In this document: in pieces, positions 1-9,220 of the stretch
How positions within the stretch are numbered: the first letter of the stretch is position 1
How the letters are laid out: each line of letters opens with the position of its first letter
Assembly (NCBI GenBank): GCA_951812785.1
Contig: OX638335.1
Location: 1,507,653 to 1,571,652 of the forward strand
Origin: an uncultured Gammaproteobacteria bacterium
GTDB taxonomy: Bacteria > Pseudomonadota > Gammaproteobacteria > UBA4575
DNA: 64,000 nucleotides
Direction of reading: 5' to 3'
Notes under the pieces: model-generated
What the model saw: only the letters and a program-made list of their open reading frames with translations
Told to the model about the DNA's origin: nothing
The model's database searches: none
Made by a program: the position numbers and the translations under genes

Positions 1-721
1 CTTGCGCATCACACACTGCTTCTAATAAGCTTAAATATGGATTGTTTGACTCTTTTAGTTCTGGGTAATGACGAGCAATTGCATAGTCTGCAAGTTGACG
101 TACTTTTTCTGTTTCGCCACGAGCAGCAAAATATTGAAATGTACCTATTCGAATATGACTTGCAGCTACCCGAGTAAGTATTGCACCAGGAACAGGCGTA
201 TCACGCATTATTTTTTCGCCGGTTGCGACTGCCGCTAAAGCACGAGTCGTCGGAATGCCTAATGCATGCATAGCTTCACTCAAAATATATTCACGTAATA
301 CTGGCCCGACACCTGCTTTACCGTCACCTCCACGCGAATACAAAGTACGCCCGGAACCTTTTAACTGAACATCAAAGCGACTACTATTTTTATCAACAAC
401 TTCTCCAAGTAATAACGCGCGTCCATCCCCAAGTTGAGGAGAAAATCCTCCAAATTGATGCCCCGCATACACTTGCGCTAAAGGTGCGGCCCCTTGCGGT
501 AATTGATTTCCAGAGAATATATTTATTTGATCATTAACTGATACATCATCAAGGTTCAGATTAAGCTCAGAAGCAAGTTTAGTATTAAGTTTAATCAGCT
601 TAGGCGAAGGTACTGTCGCAGTTTGACAAGAGCTATAAAACCCTTCCAATTGCTGTGCATAAGTATTATCAAAATTAAATAACATATTAACATAGGTGTG
701 AACACCTGGATCAGGCATCAT
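1..721 (-). CDS. selO: Protein adenylyltransferase SelO, N-terminal part
   Basis: The reading frame is open from an ATG ATG pair at 721 to the window edge, giving about 240 residues of a roughly 480-residue family (UPF0061/YdiU). SelO is a pseudokinase-fold enzyme that transfers AMP to Ser, Thr or Tyr of target proteins. Typical SelO stretches are visible: YAGHQFGGFSPQLGDGRA, QLKGSGRTLYSRGGDGKAG and LREYILSEAMHALGIPTTRA, which form the nucleotide-binding region. A start at the internal ATG at 685 (MLFNFDN) is closer to the usual N-terminus and is a fair alternative. The C-terminal half lies outside the window. The IS copy ending near 915 sits about 200 bases upstream of the start, so the promoter may be intact or altered. 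Confidence 0.88.
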   Translation of the reverse strand, partial: MMPDPGVHTYVNMLFNFDNTYAQQLEGFYSSCQTATVPSPKLIKLNTKLASELNLNLDDVSVNDQINIFSGNQLPQGAAPLAQVYAGHQFGGFSPQLGDGRALLLGEVVDKNSSRFDVQLKGSGRTLYSRGGDGKAGVGPVLREYILSEAMHALGIPTTRALAAVATGEKIMRDTPVPGAILTRVAASHIRIGTFQYFAARGETEKVRQLADYAIARHYPELKESNNPYLSLLEAVCDAQ

Positions 722-914
722 GTTGAAATAAATCGATTTACAGAATAAATTGAATAACCTTACTGGCTACTATAATAACCACTGCGTGCATTCTTCGCTA
801 CGAAGATCCCTGCTTAAACTATCAATTTGCCATGCACAAATAAAATTAAAGATCTCCACATAGAGACAAGACTCAGTGATGGTTGGAGCCTTAGGCTAGC
901 CATATAATCTAATT

Positions 915-939
915 TGTAATAGTTCAGACCCGATCTGAC
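915..939 (+). repeat. Left inverted end of IS481 copy 1
   Basis: It pairs with 2010-2034 as an imperfect inverted repeat with the core YAGYTCAGACCYGATC. The same end occurs at the right border of copy 2 (reverse strand, outermost base 11375). Confidence 0.75.
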
Positions 940-1034
940 AATTAGCAATCCACAAGGGTTGCAAAAGCGAGAGTTACCCGTTTTGATAAAGGTGTTGAAA
1001 TCTTTAAATCAAACCAAAAAGGCAGGTAACTCTC

Positions 1035-1978
1035 ATGCTTCATACTAACAATCCAATCCTTAAACACAAGGCGGGCTTGCTCAACTTAGCAGAAGAACTG
1101 GGCAACGTATCTAGCGCCTGTCAAGTCATGGGGGTGTCGCGAGACACATTCTATCGTTATCAACAGCGGGTTGAAGAAGGTGGCATTGACAAGAGTCGTA
1201 GAACAGCCGATGTTAAAAACCGTGTGGATGAAGCCACAGCACATGCAGTGGTTACGTCAGCGATTGAACAGCCCGCGGTTGGGCGACATCGAAGCAGCAA
1301 TGAACTGGTGTGTTGATCGCTGGTAGCGGTGTGCGTTGCGTTTGGCTGCGCCATACTCTAGAGCACTTCAAGAAACGACTCAAAGCACTCGAAGAAGAAA
1401 TTGCCAAGGAGGGCATTATCTTAAGCGATGCACAGATCGCCGCCCTTGAGAAACAGGATGACGAGGCCTGTGGTGAGATTGACACGGCACATCCTGGTGA
1501 CTTAGGCCACCTCAAAGGTGTTGGTCGGCTATACCAGCAAACGTTCGTAGACACCTACAGCAAGATCGCCTTTGCGGCACTTTACACGACTAAGACGCCG
1601 ATTACCGCCGCAGACCTACTCTTTGATGAGGTGCTACCGTTTTTTGAAAAGCATGCCTTGCCGATGCTACGTAGTTTAACCGACAGAGGCACAGAATATT
1701 GTGGGCGCGTGGAGCATCATGACGATCGGTGATACCTGCCCATTAACGACATTGATCACCGCAAACCCATGGCATCTCTGAATGAGTTTTATCAAATTAC
1801 CTTCAGGAAAAAACGGTACTCAACCAGGGAGGATTGACCAAAAGATCAAGACAACTGGATAGAAACTGATCACAATGAACGCACTCATCAAGGCAACATG
1901 GGCGGTGGTAGAATACCCATGGACAGGTTAATGGATGGTAAATTGATTTGGGCTAAAAAGAATTTAGCTCACATCTAA
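1035..1978 (+). pseudogene. IS481-family transposase, broken
   Basis: The N-terminus MLHTNNPILKHKAGLLNLAE is the typical start of a common IS481-family transposase with a helix-turn-helix (VSRDTFYRYQQR). The frame breaks near 1310. Pieces of the DDE catalytic domain follow: KGVGRLYQQTFVDTYSKIAF and then LTDRGTEYCGR, with further frame changes after about 1730. The C-terminal piece (NERTHQGNMGGGRIPM) ends at the TAA at 1976-1978. Compared with active relatives, residues between AHPG and KGVGR are missing, and the same gap is present in copy 2. It cannot give a full-length active transposase. Confidence 0.85.
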
Positions 1979-2009
1979 ACTGACAGACTCCTATCAATAA
2001 CCGGTAACG

Positions 2010-2034
2010 GTACGATCAGGTCTGAGCTACTACA
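2010..2034 (-). repeat. Right inverted end of IS481 copy 1
   Basis: Read inward it begins TGTAGTAGCTCAGACC, matching the left end with a few substitutions. The equivalent end is missing from copy 2, which is truncated. Confidence 0.7.
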
Positions 2035-2052
2035 GCTTATCAGCTTTTATTT

Positions 2053-2952
2053 TTATTCAAAAATACCGGGGTTTTTAATAGCTGCTTGCTTGGTGATTTC
2101 ATCATCAGACATGTCATGAGCATGTTCAGAATTAATCTCTCCCCACTTTTTAATATAACCTTCTTTACCACCCCATTCTGGTAATAAAGTTTTCTTTAAC
2201 ATTTCTTCGCTAGCTTTTTCAATTTGAACAAGACATGAATAGAATGTTGGTGACATTCCAAAATCAGTTAACTCTTCTGAATTTAATGCATTTGCATTAA
2301 CTCCACCTGGCGTGCTACTTCCTTTATATTGTTTTTGAGTACCACAAACACTAGAAATCAAACCATCGACAATGACTGCATAAGCAAATGTTTCGCCCCT
2401 ATCATTAAATAATCGACATAAATCACCATCACTAATATTTCTGCTGTTTGCATCTTTTGGATTAAGCTCTACTGTCGGTCTAGACATCATTGCATTATGT
2501 CTATCTCCTGACTGAAAAGAATCACCAATAAAATAATGTGTTGCTGTACTTAACACTTGAATTGGGTATTTCTTCTTCTGCTGAAAATCCTCTTGTCCCT
2601 CCACCTCGGGAGTACGTGTTGGCAGTGGGTCTTGCCCCTGTTTTTTTAATTTCTCTGACCATATTTCAATTTTACCACTCTTAGTTCGCCAGCCATTTTT
2701 CAAATAATTTCTTCGTTCTGCATCCACAGATGCACGAGCCCAACCATTTTCGTTATAAACCAAGTCAATATAGTGATTAATTTTATTACATAAATAACCT
2801 TTAGTGACGGGATGCGATGTATCACCTTGAACTCTCACAGCTTTCCCAGTCTTATCATTACGGGTAACAATCATGGAGCATGTGTCTGGACAATCATGTG
2901 GACAATTAGCATGGTGCGTTGAAAAGCCTTCTGCTACTCTTTTATATTCCTT
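2053..2952 (-). pseudogene. Molybdopterin oxidoreductase with large internal deletion
   Basis: The N-terminus of a Mo-bisMGD oxidoreductase is clear: NCPHDCPDTCSMIV followed by VTKGYLCNKINHY gives the four-cysteine iron-sulfur motif. Soon after HYIDLVYN the sequence jumps to the C-terminal region (SGKIEIWSEKL and the pterin-binding end domain). About 400 or more residues of the usual 700 are therefore missing, in frame. Reading upstream in frame from the cysteine motif there are two TAA codons at 2958-2953 and no ATG, GTG or TTG before CPHDC. The first usable ATG (2874) lies inside the motif, so the start appears to be lost as well. The catalytic Mo domain is gone and the product should be inactive. 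It is the last gene of the minus-strand run that begins at 7268, next to IS copy 1. Confidence 0.8.
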
Positions 2953-2999
2953 TTATTAGACACATTCAGCCTTTATATAATAAATTTCTTATATTTTAT

Positions 3000-4697
3000 T
3001 TATTGCACATACATATCGACAATTGTTTTCTCAAATACCTCAGCAGATTGTGCAACTGTTTCAGAAAGTGTTGGATGCGGATGTATAAGCTCCCCGAGTT
3101 CTTGAGCAGTGCACCCATTCTTAATAGCAAGTGCAGCTTCTGAAATAAGGTCTCCTGCATTTGAGCCAACTATGCCTGCACCAATAATTTTTTTACTGAC
3201 TGGATCGTACAATGTTTTTGTAATACCTTCTTTTCTTTCTATGCTTAAAGATCGGCCACTCGCAGCCCAAGGAAATATTCCAAGCTCATATTTAATATTT
3301 AATTTTTTAGCTTGAGATTCAGTAAAACCAACCCATGCTATTTCAGGGTCTGTATATGCAACTGATGGTATTAATGTCCCATCAAAATAACTCTCCATTC
3401 CAGCAATTACTTCTGCTGCCACCCTGCCTTCGTGAGCAGCTTTGTGTGCTAACATAGGTTGACCAACAACATCACCAATAGCAAAAATGTTTTTAACATT
3501 TGTTCTCATTTGACTATTAGTGAGGATAAAGCCTCTCTCATCTACATTAATACCTGCTTTTTCAGCTTCAATAAGACTACCATTTGGTTTTCGCCCTACT
3601 GAAATGAGCACTTTATCAAACAAATCTTTCTTCAGGCCTGTTGGTCCTTCGAATTTGACATACATTCCAGTGATGGTTGACTCAATACTGGTAACCTTGC
3701 TACTTAAAAATATATTTTCATATAATTTTTCAATACGCTTATGTAAGGGTTTCACTAAATCTTTATCTGCACCTGGAATCAATGAGTCTGCAAATTCAAC
3801 AATAGTAACTTTCGAGCCTAACTCATGATAAACCGTTGCCATTTCGAGGCCAATAATCCCACCACCAATTACTAATAAGCGATCAGGTATAGAATCAACT
3901 TCTAAGGCTTCAGTTGAAGTTAATACTCGAGGATCATCATTAGGAAATACAGGAATTTCAACAGGCTCTGAACCTGCAGCAATGATTGCTTGCTCAAATT
4001 CAATATATACTGATCTGCCGCTAGGAAAAGTGACTTTCAGCTTATTTTCCGAGGCAAATGTTCCTACTCCGTTGACTACTTGAACCTTGCGTTTTTTTGC
4101 AAGACTAGCTAAACCCCCAGTTAGTTGCCTAACAACTTTATTCTTCCACCCACGTAATGCCTCAGTATCTATATCCAATGAAGAAAACTTAATACCAAGC
4201 TCGGCCATCTCTTTTGTTTCACTAACAACTTTTGCTGCATGTAACAATGCTTTAGATGGAATGCAGCCAACGTTCAAACACACACCACCTAAAGTACCAT
4301 TCCTTTCTACCATAACAACGTTCTTACCCAGATCTGCCGCTCTAAATGCTGCAGAATAACCACCTAGTCCTGAGCCCAATACTAAAACTTCTGTGGAAAT
4401 ATCGTTATCTAATTCATTCAGTGTAGCTTTGTTCAATGAGTCACTTTCACCACCTTGATCACCAAGTAGCTCCATACTCATTATCAACTGCTCTTCATCA
4501 ACCTCATCATCCACATTCACAAAAATTTCACTAATCCTGCCATTACCTGGAGATCCAAGCTCAACAGCTACTTTGCTGGTTTCAAAGATTACTAAAGTGT
4601 CACCTTGCTTTACGTGATCTCCAACTGAAACTAAAATCTCTTCTACTTTAGCGCCTTCAGCTTCACCTAAATCTGGTACATTGATTTTTTTTAACAT
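3000..4697 (-). CDS. Dihydrolipoamide dehydrogenase with N-terminal lipoyl domain
   Basis: 565 residues. Residues 1-80 form a lipoyl/biotinyl domain with the modified lysine expected at K42 (FETSKVAVEL). After a short linker, residues from about 103 form an E3 flavoprotein: FAD-binding GSGLGG at 108-113, redox disulfide CLNVGC at 140-145, NAD-binding GGGIIG, and a C-terminal HPHPTLSE with the catalytic histidine. E3 proteins with a lipoyl domain are known from some pyruvate dehydrogenase complexes, but no E1 or E2 gene is nearby. The context is acetyl-CoA synthetase, OsmC and sulfone oxidation. Its partner complex is unknown; a link to lipoate-based sulfur oxidation is possible but not shown. 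Confidence 0.9.
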   Translation of the reverse strand: MLKKINVPDLGEAEGAKVEEILVSVGDHVKQGDTLVIFETSKVAVELGSPGNGRISEIFVNVDDEVDEEQLIMSMELLGDQGGESDSLNKATLNELDNDISTEVLVLGSGLGGYSAAFRAADLGKNVVMVERNGTLGGVCLNVGCIPSKALLHAAKVVSETKEMAELGIKFSSLDIDTEALRGWKNKVVRQLTGGLASLAKKRKVQVVNGVGTFASENKLKVTFPSGRSVYIEFEQAIIAAGSEPVEIPVFPNDDPRVLTSTEALEVDSIPDRLLVIGGGIIGLEMATVYHELGSKVTIVEFADSLIPGADKDLVKPLHKRIEKLYENIFLSSKVTSIESTITGMYVKFEGPTGLKKDLFDKVLISVGRKPNGSLIEAEKAGINVDERGFILTNSQMRTNVKNIFAIGDVVGQPMLAHKAAHEGRVAAEVIAGMESYFDGTLIPSVAYTDPEIAWVGFTESQAKKLNIKYELGIFPWAASGRSLSIERKEGITKTLYDPVSKKIIGAGIVGSNAGDLISEAALAIKNGCTAQELGELIHPHPTLSETVAQSAEVFEKTIVDMYVQ

Positions 4698-4751
4698 GGG
4701 GAAATTTTTAAATGTGAAATATAAGCAATAATGTAAAATCTATTCATGATT

Positions 4752-6656
4752 TTAGCCGCCATACTGGGTGCGGCTATTTACCAATAATTCAACAATAGAT
4801 GGATTCACTAAAGTGGATGTATCTCCAACATCATCAAATTCATTATTAGAAATTTTACGCAGAATTCTGCGCATGACTTTACCACTGCGAGTTTTAGGTA
4901 GCTCAGGTGTCCAATGAAGTACATCAGGTTTAGCTATCCCACTGATTTCAGTTTTAACCAAATTCAATAATTCATTTATCATTTTTTCATCAGGTTGATA
5001 TTTATTAATCAAAGCTACATACGCATATATTCCCTGCCCTTTAACTGGATGGGGATAACCGACCACTGCCGCTTCGGCAACGGCTTCATGTTTAATTAAA
5101 GCAGCTTCAACCTCAGTTGCTCCTATCAAATGACCAGCAACATTTAAGGTATCATCTGCTCTACCGGTAATTCTTAATGTCCTTTTTTCATTATAACTTG
5201 CCCTATCACCAGGAATATAAAATCCACCATTTTTACTATTGGTAAAATAAGTATCTTGGAATCGTTTCTCATCGTTATATATGGTAAGCATCTGACCAGG
5301 CCATGGTTCTTTAATAACTAAATTACCGGTATCTTCATTTGTTAATACTTCACTGTCATCAACCAAATCTGGAACAATTCCAAACATGGGCTTTACGTTA
5401 TCACCACATTTTTTCGTAATTGTTTGCAGCATCTGTGAAAGCATGATGCCTCCAGTTTCTGTTTGCCACCATGTATCGAGTATTGGGCATTTCTGATTTC
5501 CAACTTTGCTAAAATACCAATCCCAGGTTTCTGCATCAATCGGCTCACCAACTGATCCAAGTAATCTTAGGCTCTCTCGTGTAGAATCGTTTAAATAGCT
5601 ATCTCCCATTCCTACTAGCGTCCTTAAAATTGTCGGAGCCGTGTATAGAGTATTTACTTTATAACGATCTATCACTTCCCAATAGCGGCTTGCAGTAGGA
5701 TACGTTGGCACACCCTCGTAAAGTACAATAGTGGCACCCATAGATAACGGACCATATAGAACGTAAGAGTGTCCAGTAATCCACGCCAAATCAGCCGTAC
5801 ACCAAAACACTTCATCTTCCTTATAGTCAAACACGTGCTTAAACGTAAGACTACAATGCAACAAATATCCAGCCGAAGAATGAAGTATTCCTTTAGGTTT
5901 ACCTGTCGACCCGGAAGTATAAAGAATAAATAATGGATCATTTGAGTCTACAGCTTCGGGAGCACACATATCAGATGCAGGCTTCATCACTTCGTGATAC
6001 CAAATATCTCGGCCAGTGTGCATATTGGCATCAGATTCAGTATGTTTAACTACAACTACTTTTTCTATCGATGGACACTCTTGTAATGCATCATCCATAA
6101 TGCCTTTGATAGGTATATTTTTACCACCACGTTTTCCTTCGTTGGCGCTAACAACAACCTTACATTGCGTATCATTGATTCTGTCTTTCAAAGCATTTGA
6201 TGAAAACCCACCAAATATTACTGAATGAATAGCTCCTAATCGAGCACATGCCAGCATTGCAACAGCAGTTTCGATTATATTAGGCATGTAAATACAGACT
6301 CTATCGCCTTTATTTACATTTAAAGACTTAAGCACATTTGAGAACTTACAAACTTCAATGTAGAGCTCGTTGTAAGTCATTTGTTTACGATCATTGGGAT
6401 CATCCCCCTCCCAAATAATCGCTGTTTTATCACCTTTTTTTATTAAGTGGCGATCTAAACAGTTACTTGAAACGTTTAACTTTGCACCTACAAACCATTT
6501 AGCATGAGTTTTATTGTCATCCTTCTTTAATACATCAGTCCAAGGACGCATCCACTTGATGAAATGACCTGCTTGCTCTGACCAGAAATTTATAGGGTCT
6601 TGAATAGACCACCTATATAAAGAATGATATTTTTCATTAATTGAACTAGATTTCAT
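4752..6656 (-). CDS. acsA: Acetyl-CoA synthetase (AMP-forming)
   Basis: 634 residues, close to the usual 650 for acetate-CoA ligase. It activates acetate to acetyl-CoA through acetyl-AMP. Visible signatures are the ACS N-terminal region (SIQDPINFWSEQAGHFIKW), the AMP-binding P-loop YTSGSTGKPKG near residue 250, WWQTETGGIML, and the C-terminal TRSGKVMRRILRK with the lysine that is acetylated in regulated ACS enzymes. Another short-chain acid cannot be excluded, but the acetate-type tryptophan motif WWQTETGG favours acetate. It sits 54 bases downstream of the osmC stop and 54 bases upstream of the lipoyl-E3 start, on the same strand, and is probably co-transcribed with both. Confidence 0.9.
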   Translation of the reverse strand: MKSSSINEKYHSLYRWSIQDPINFWSEQAGHFIKWMRPWTDVLKKDDNKTHAKWFVGAKLNVSSNCLDRHLIKKGDKTAIIWEGDDPNDRKQMTYNELYIEVCKFSNVLKSLNVNKGDRVCIYMPNIIETAVAMLACARLGAIHSVIFGGFSSNALKDRINDTQCKVVVSANEGKRGGKNIPIKGIMDDALQECPSIEKVVVVKHTESDANMHTGRDIWYHEVMKPASDMCAPEAVDSNDPLFILYTSGSTGKPKGILHSSAGYLLHCSLTFKHVFDYKEDEVFWCTADLAWITGHSYVLYGPLSMGATIVLYEGVPTYPTASRYWEVIDRYKVNTLYTAPTILRTLVGMGDSYLNDSTRESLRLLGSVGEPIDAETWDWYFSKVGNQKCPILDTWWQTETGGIMLSQMLQTITKKCGDNVKPMFGIVPDLVDDSEVLTNEDTGNLVIKEPWPGQMLTIYNDEKRFQDTYFTNSKNGGFYIPGDRASYNEKRTLRITGRADDTLNVAGHLIGATEVEAALIKHEAVAEAAVVGYPHPVKGQGIYAYVALINKYQPDEKMINELLNLVKTEISGIAKPDVLHWTPELPKTRSGKVMRRILRKISNNEFDDVGDTSTLVNPSIVELLVNSRTQYGG

Positions 6657-6710
6657 TGTTATTTATTAAAATTCGTAATACATAAAATATTACTGTTAGA
6701 TTAGTGTTAA

Positions 6711-7268
6711 CTATGATGATGGTTCATCTGTGCTTTTATTTATTTTAGTAACACCATTAATTTTCATATTTCTAGTCAACATATCCATCACAGGACACTG
6801 AGCTTCAACATCATGAATAAGCTTATTTAAAGTTGCCTCGTCAGCGCTACTTGACAAATTAGTCTCATAATTAATTGATGAGAAGCCTGGAAATATATTT
6901 TCTTCCTCATTGAGACCTAACAAACCGCGAACATTTAATTCAGCCTTCAAAGTAACTTCACATTCATCTAGAGGTATATTTCTCACAGAAGCTAGTGCTG
7001 AATACATTATTTGTTGACATGATCCTAATGCAACTAACACCAACTCAACGGGACTAGCACTTAAGTCAGTCCCGCCGAATGATGCTGGCTCATCTACAAG
7101 CAATTTATGCGCCCTGCGGATCTGATTCTTACATAATGTTCCACCTTCCCATTTGGTATTCACATAGTATTTAAATTTACCGAAATCTGGATCACTTTGT
7201 GATTTATCAATCATGTTATTAATTGATACTTTAACGGACTCTAAGCTTTTAATGTTTTCTTCACTCAT
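6711..7268 (-). CDS. OsmC/Ohr-family protein
   Basis: 185 residues with the OsmC-fold cysteines in their usual setting: one in LVALGSCQQIMYSALA near residue 83 and one in VEAQCPVMDML near 160. Family members reduce organic hydroperoxides or handle reactive sulfur compounds. The second motif (CPVMDML) is the standard OsmC type, and the protein has a long N-terminal extension of about 40 residues. It is first in the minus-strand run osmC-acsA-lipoyl E3-Mo enzyme and directly follows a strong sigma-54-like promoter at 7402-7418. The substrate is not evident. The neighbourhood suggests detoxification during organosulfur oxidation (inference). Confidence 0.82.
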   Translation of the reverse strand: MSEENIKSLESVKVSINNMIDKSQSDPDFGKFKYYVNTKWEGGTLCKNQIRRAHKLLVDEPASFGGTDLSASPVELVLVALGSCQQIMYSALASVRNIPLDECEVTLKAELNVRGLLGLNEEENIFPGFSSINYETNLSSSADEATLNKLIHDVEAQCPVMDMLTRNMKINGVTKINKSTDEPSS

Positions 7269-7401
7269 ATTTATTAAATTAAATTTATTACAATTAAAAT
7301 AATTTTAAGGTGCACAACTGAACGTGTGACAATCAATTAGTTACTCTGATATATGATGAATAACTAAATTAGTTGTTTTTTATGCTATTTACACGGGTAT
7401 C

Positions 7402-7418
7402 TGCAATAAATAAGCCAA
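7402..7418 (-). promoter_or_regulatory. Sigma-54-type promoter upstream of osmC
   Basis: The minus-strand sequence TTGGCTTATTTATTGCA has GG and GC separated by exactly 10 bases. It matches the -24/-12 consensus TGGC-N8-TTGCA very well. The predicted transcription start is near 7391, giving a leader of about 120 bases before the ATG at 7268. Confidence 0.65.
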
Positions 7419-7461
7419 GGCTACAAACACATGAAATGTATAGCTATATGGCTTAAGGATG

Positions 7462-7479
7462 AATTTCAAGCTTGAAATT
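7462..7479. promoter_or_regulatory. Perfect 18-bp palindrome, candidate activator site
   Basis: AATTTCAAGCTTGAAATT is its own reverse complement. Its centre is about 80 bases upstream of the predicted start of the sigma-54 promoter, a normal place for an enhancer-binding protein. The TTTCAA/TTGAAA half-sites are the same as in the palindrome at 10522-10540 in front of sfnG. Confidence 0.55.
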
Positions 7480-7546
7480 TTGTTTCTATATGACCCAGCT
7501 TTAAGGATGATAAAACAGGTTTGTTTCAAAATCACCTTTAAAATAA

Positions 7547-8111
7547 TTAATCAGGGCAAATTTCATAAGTATCATGTGTACGAAACAGATATTTACCATT
7601 TGAATAGTCTTCATAATACCAATCAAGCACTTTATTCATTATTTCATATGACAATGAATCCCAAGAGACATCGCATTCTTCAAAAAATTTTGCATCCAAG
7701 GACTCTTCGCCTATTTCAGTGTAGTCTGAAGCTACACTCCCTCTATACACAAAATATACCTGATTGATTTTTGGACAATTCACCATGGTATACAGGTGCA
7801 ACTTTTCGACTATTACACCAGTTTCTTCTCTTGTTTCCCGTTTAGCAGCTCCTTCGAGCTGTTTCATTTTTCTCCATATAGCCACCAAGCAAAGTCCAGT
7901 ATCCTAACCTAGGCTTTATGGCACGCTTACAGAGCAAGACCTTTCCATTGAAATCTATTAAGCTCAGTACAATTATTTTAGGGTTTTCATAATAAACTGC
8001 ATCACAATTTTTACAAATATGCACGACGGCTCTATCATTCTGATTAATATCTTCATCAATTTTTGAACCGCATCTACTACAGTAATTAATCTCGACGCTA
8101 AAATTATCCAT
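7547..8111 (-). pseudogene. NUDIX hydrolase with zinc-ribbon, frameshifted
   Basis: The first frame (from 8111) has a zinc ribbon (NYCSRCGSK ... HICKNCDAVYYENP) and leads into the NUDIX box at GYWTLLGGYMEKNET. A one-base shift near 7855-7862 moves the reading to the second frame, which continues LEGAAKRETREETGV and ends at 7547. Joined, the box GG-x5-E-x7-RETREETGV is complete and the protein would be about 187 residues, normal for ADP-ribose/NADH-type NUDIX proteins with a zinc ribbon. As read, the product is truncated inside the catalytic box. Either a real lesion or a single-base sequencing error explains it. Confidence 0.8.
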
Positions 8112-8182
8112 AATATTTATTATAAATTAATTAATATTTTTATGCTTATGAGTCACCAAAAATTTATCAACTTTTCCTGCAA

Positions 8183-8482
8183 TTAGTCATCATATAAGTT
8201 CGTATAGGTATCCATACCAACACCACCATGCTTTTGTGGGAATGCAGCAGTAATATTCATTACATTTTTATCTGGCATGCTACACCATAATTCTTCTGCA
8301 TCATCTCGATTCAATACGTTAATATTTTCAGAATTATCATCTTGTAAGAAATAATTTGAATTCAATGCTCTAAATAAATATTTCTCATTACTCTTATCAT
8401 ATGCAAGTAGTGTTGAAGTATCAGTACGATACGTCTCTTTATCAACAACTTGTTGCAGTACTTTATAACTTATATTAATCAT
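8183..8482 (-). CDS. Small protein of unknown function in the sfn operon
   Basis: 99 residues, not recognised. It is acidic and polar, with no signal peptide or membrane segment and one cysteine (in ELWCSMPDK). The start at 8482 (MINISYKVLQ) is preceded by an AGGAGATAC ribosome site. It lies 48 bases after the FMN reductase stop and 71 bases before the NUDIX gene, on the same strand, so it is likely part of the sfnG transcript. It could be an accessory or regulatory protein of organosulfur use, but nothing in the sequence shows a function. Confidence 0.6.
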   Translation of the reverse strand: MINISYKVLQQVVDKETYRTDTSTLLAYDKSNEKYLFRALNSNYFLQDDNSENINVLNRDDAEELWCSMPDKNVMNITAAFPQKHGGVGMDTYTNLYDD

Positions 8483-8530
8483 TTGTATCTCCTAGTAACG
8501 ATAGTAGCAAAGTAATAAGCACCTAAAACA

Positions 8531-9130
8531 CTAACCACTCGTTAATGATTGCCTTTTAATGCTTGGCCCTAAAGCACCAATAATACTTAGCCTATCAATT
8601 GGCAGGATTTTATTGAAATTGACTACTGACTCACCGAGTTGTTGTAATTTCACCATCAGTTCTTCACTGCCAATTTCACCTTGTGAATAATGCGCATTAT
8701 TCGCATATACAACACCAGGCAAAACAATAGCTAAAAAGAAACCCAACAATGGTTTTAATTCATGTTCTAAAGCAAGATAATGATGATCGCTACCACCAGT
8801 CGCAATCAAACCTACTAGTTTCCCTATCATTGCTTCATTAGGAATAAGATCAAATACATTTTTAAGAAGGCCGGTATATGTACCACGATACATAGGAGTA
8901 CCAATGATATACGCATCCGCATCAATGATCTTATCAATTAAAATTCTTGCATCGCCTTCATATTTTGAAGGATCTCGAGCATCGCAAAATTGAACATTAA
9001 ACTGACTAATATTTAATGTTTCAATTTCGATATTAGAATCATGTTTACATGCAAAACCTAAAGCAGTATTAACAGCCAATAATGTTTTAGAACTTTGCGT
9101 GGGTCCGCCTGATATTCCAAGTAGCTTCAT
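8531..9130 (-). CDS. NAD(P)H-dependent FMN reductase
   Basis: About 199 residues from the ATG at 9130 (MKLLGISGGPTQSSKT); a TTG five codons upstream is a less likely start. The flavodoxin-like fold shows at GISGG near the N-terminus, GTPMYRGTYTGLLKNVFDLIP (flavin binding) and KLVGLIATGGSDHH. Such reductases (the MsuE/SfnF/SsuE type) supply reduced FMN to two-component monooxygenases that cleave C-S bonds. It lies directly downstream of the SfnG-type monooxygenase on the same strand, so the two are very likely partners. Confidence 0.88.
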   Translation of the reverse strand: MKLLGISGGPTQSSKTLLAVNTALGFACKHDSNIEIETLNISQFNVQFCDARDPSKYEGDARILIDKIIDADAYIIGTPMYRGTYTGLLKNVFDLIPNEAMIGKLVGLIATGGSDHHYLALEHELKPLLGFFLAIVLPGVVYANNAHYSQGEIGSEELMVKLQQLGESVVNFNKILPIDRLSIIGALGPSIKRQSLTSG

Positions 9131-9220
9131 AGTGTCTGTACCCAAAGTTATGATTAATTTAAAAATAAGAAGAGATACTATTCAAAATACAATATTGTCA
9201 TCTCTCACATTCAACCTGAA

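Larger units (their letters stand above)
915..2034 (+). mobile_element. IS481-family insertion sequence, copy 1 (defective)
   Basis: About 1.1 kb bounded by imperfect inverted ends, starting TGTAATAGTTCAGACC on the left and TGTAGTAGCTCAGACC (read inward) on the right. It contains a decayed IS481-type transposase. A nearly identical but truncated copy lies in inverted orientation at 10614-11375. No convincing target-site duplication is seen: the flanks are CTAATT on the left and GCTTAT on the right. Its right end lies 18 bases from the stop of a gutted molybdopterin oxidoreductase gene. Confidence 0.85.

Noticed and set aside
7459-7767. 102-codon plus-strand frame over the NUDIX gene end
   Set aside because: It has no family resemblance, lies antisense to the NUDIX coding sequence and covers the palindrome and promoter area. 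Treated as chance.
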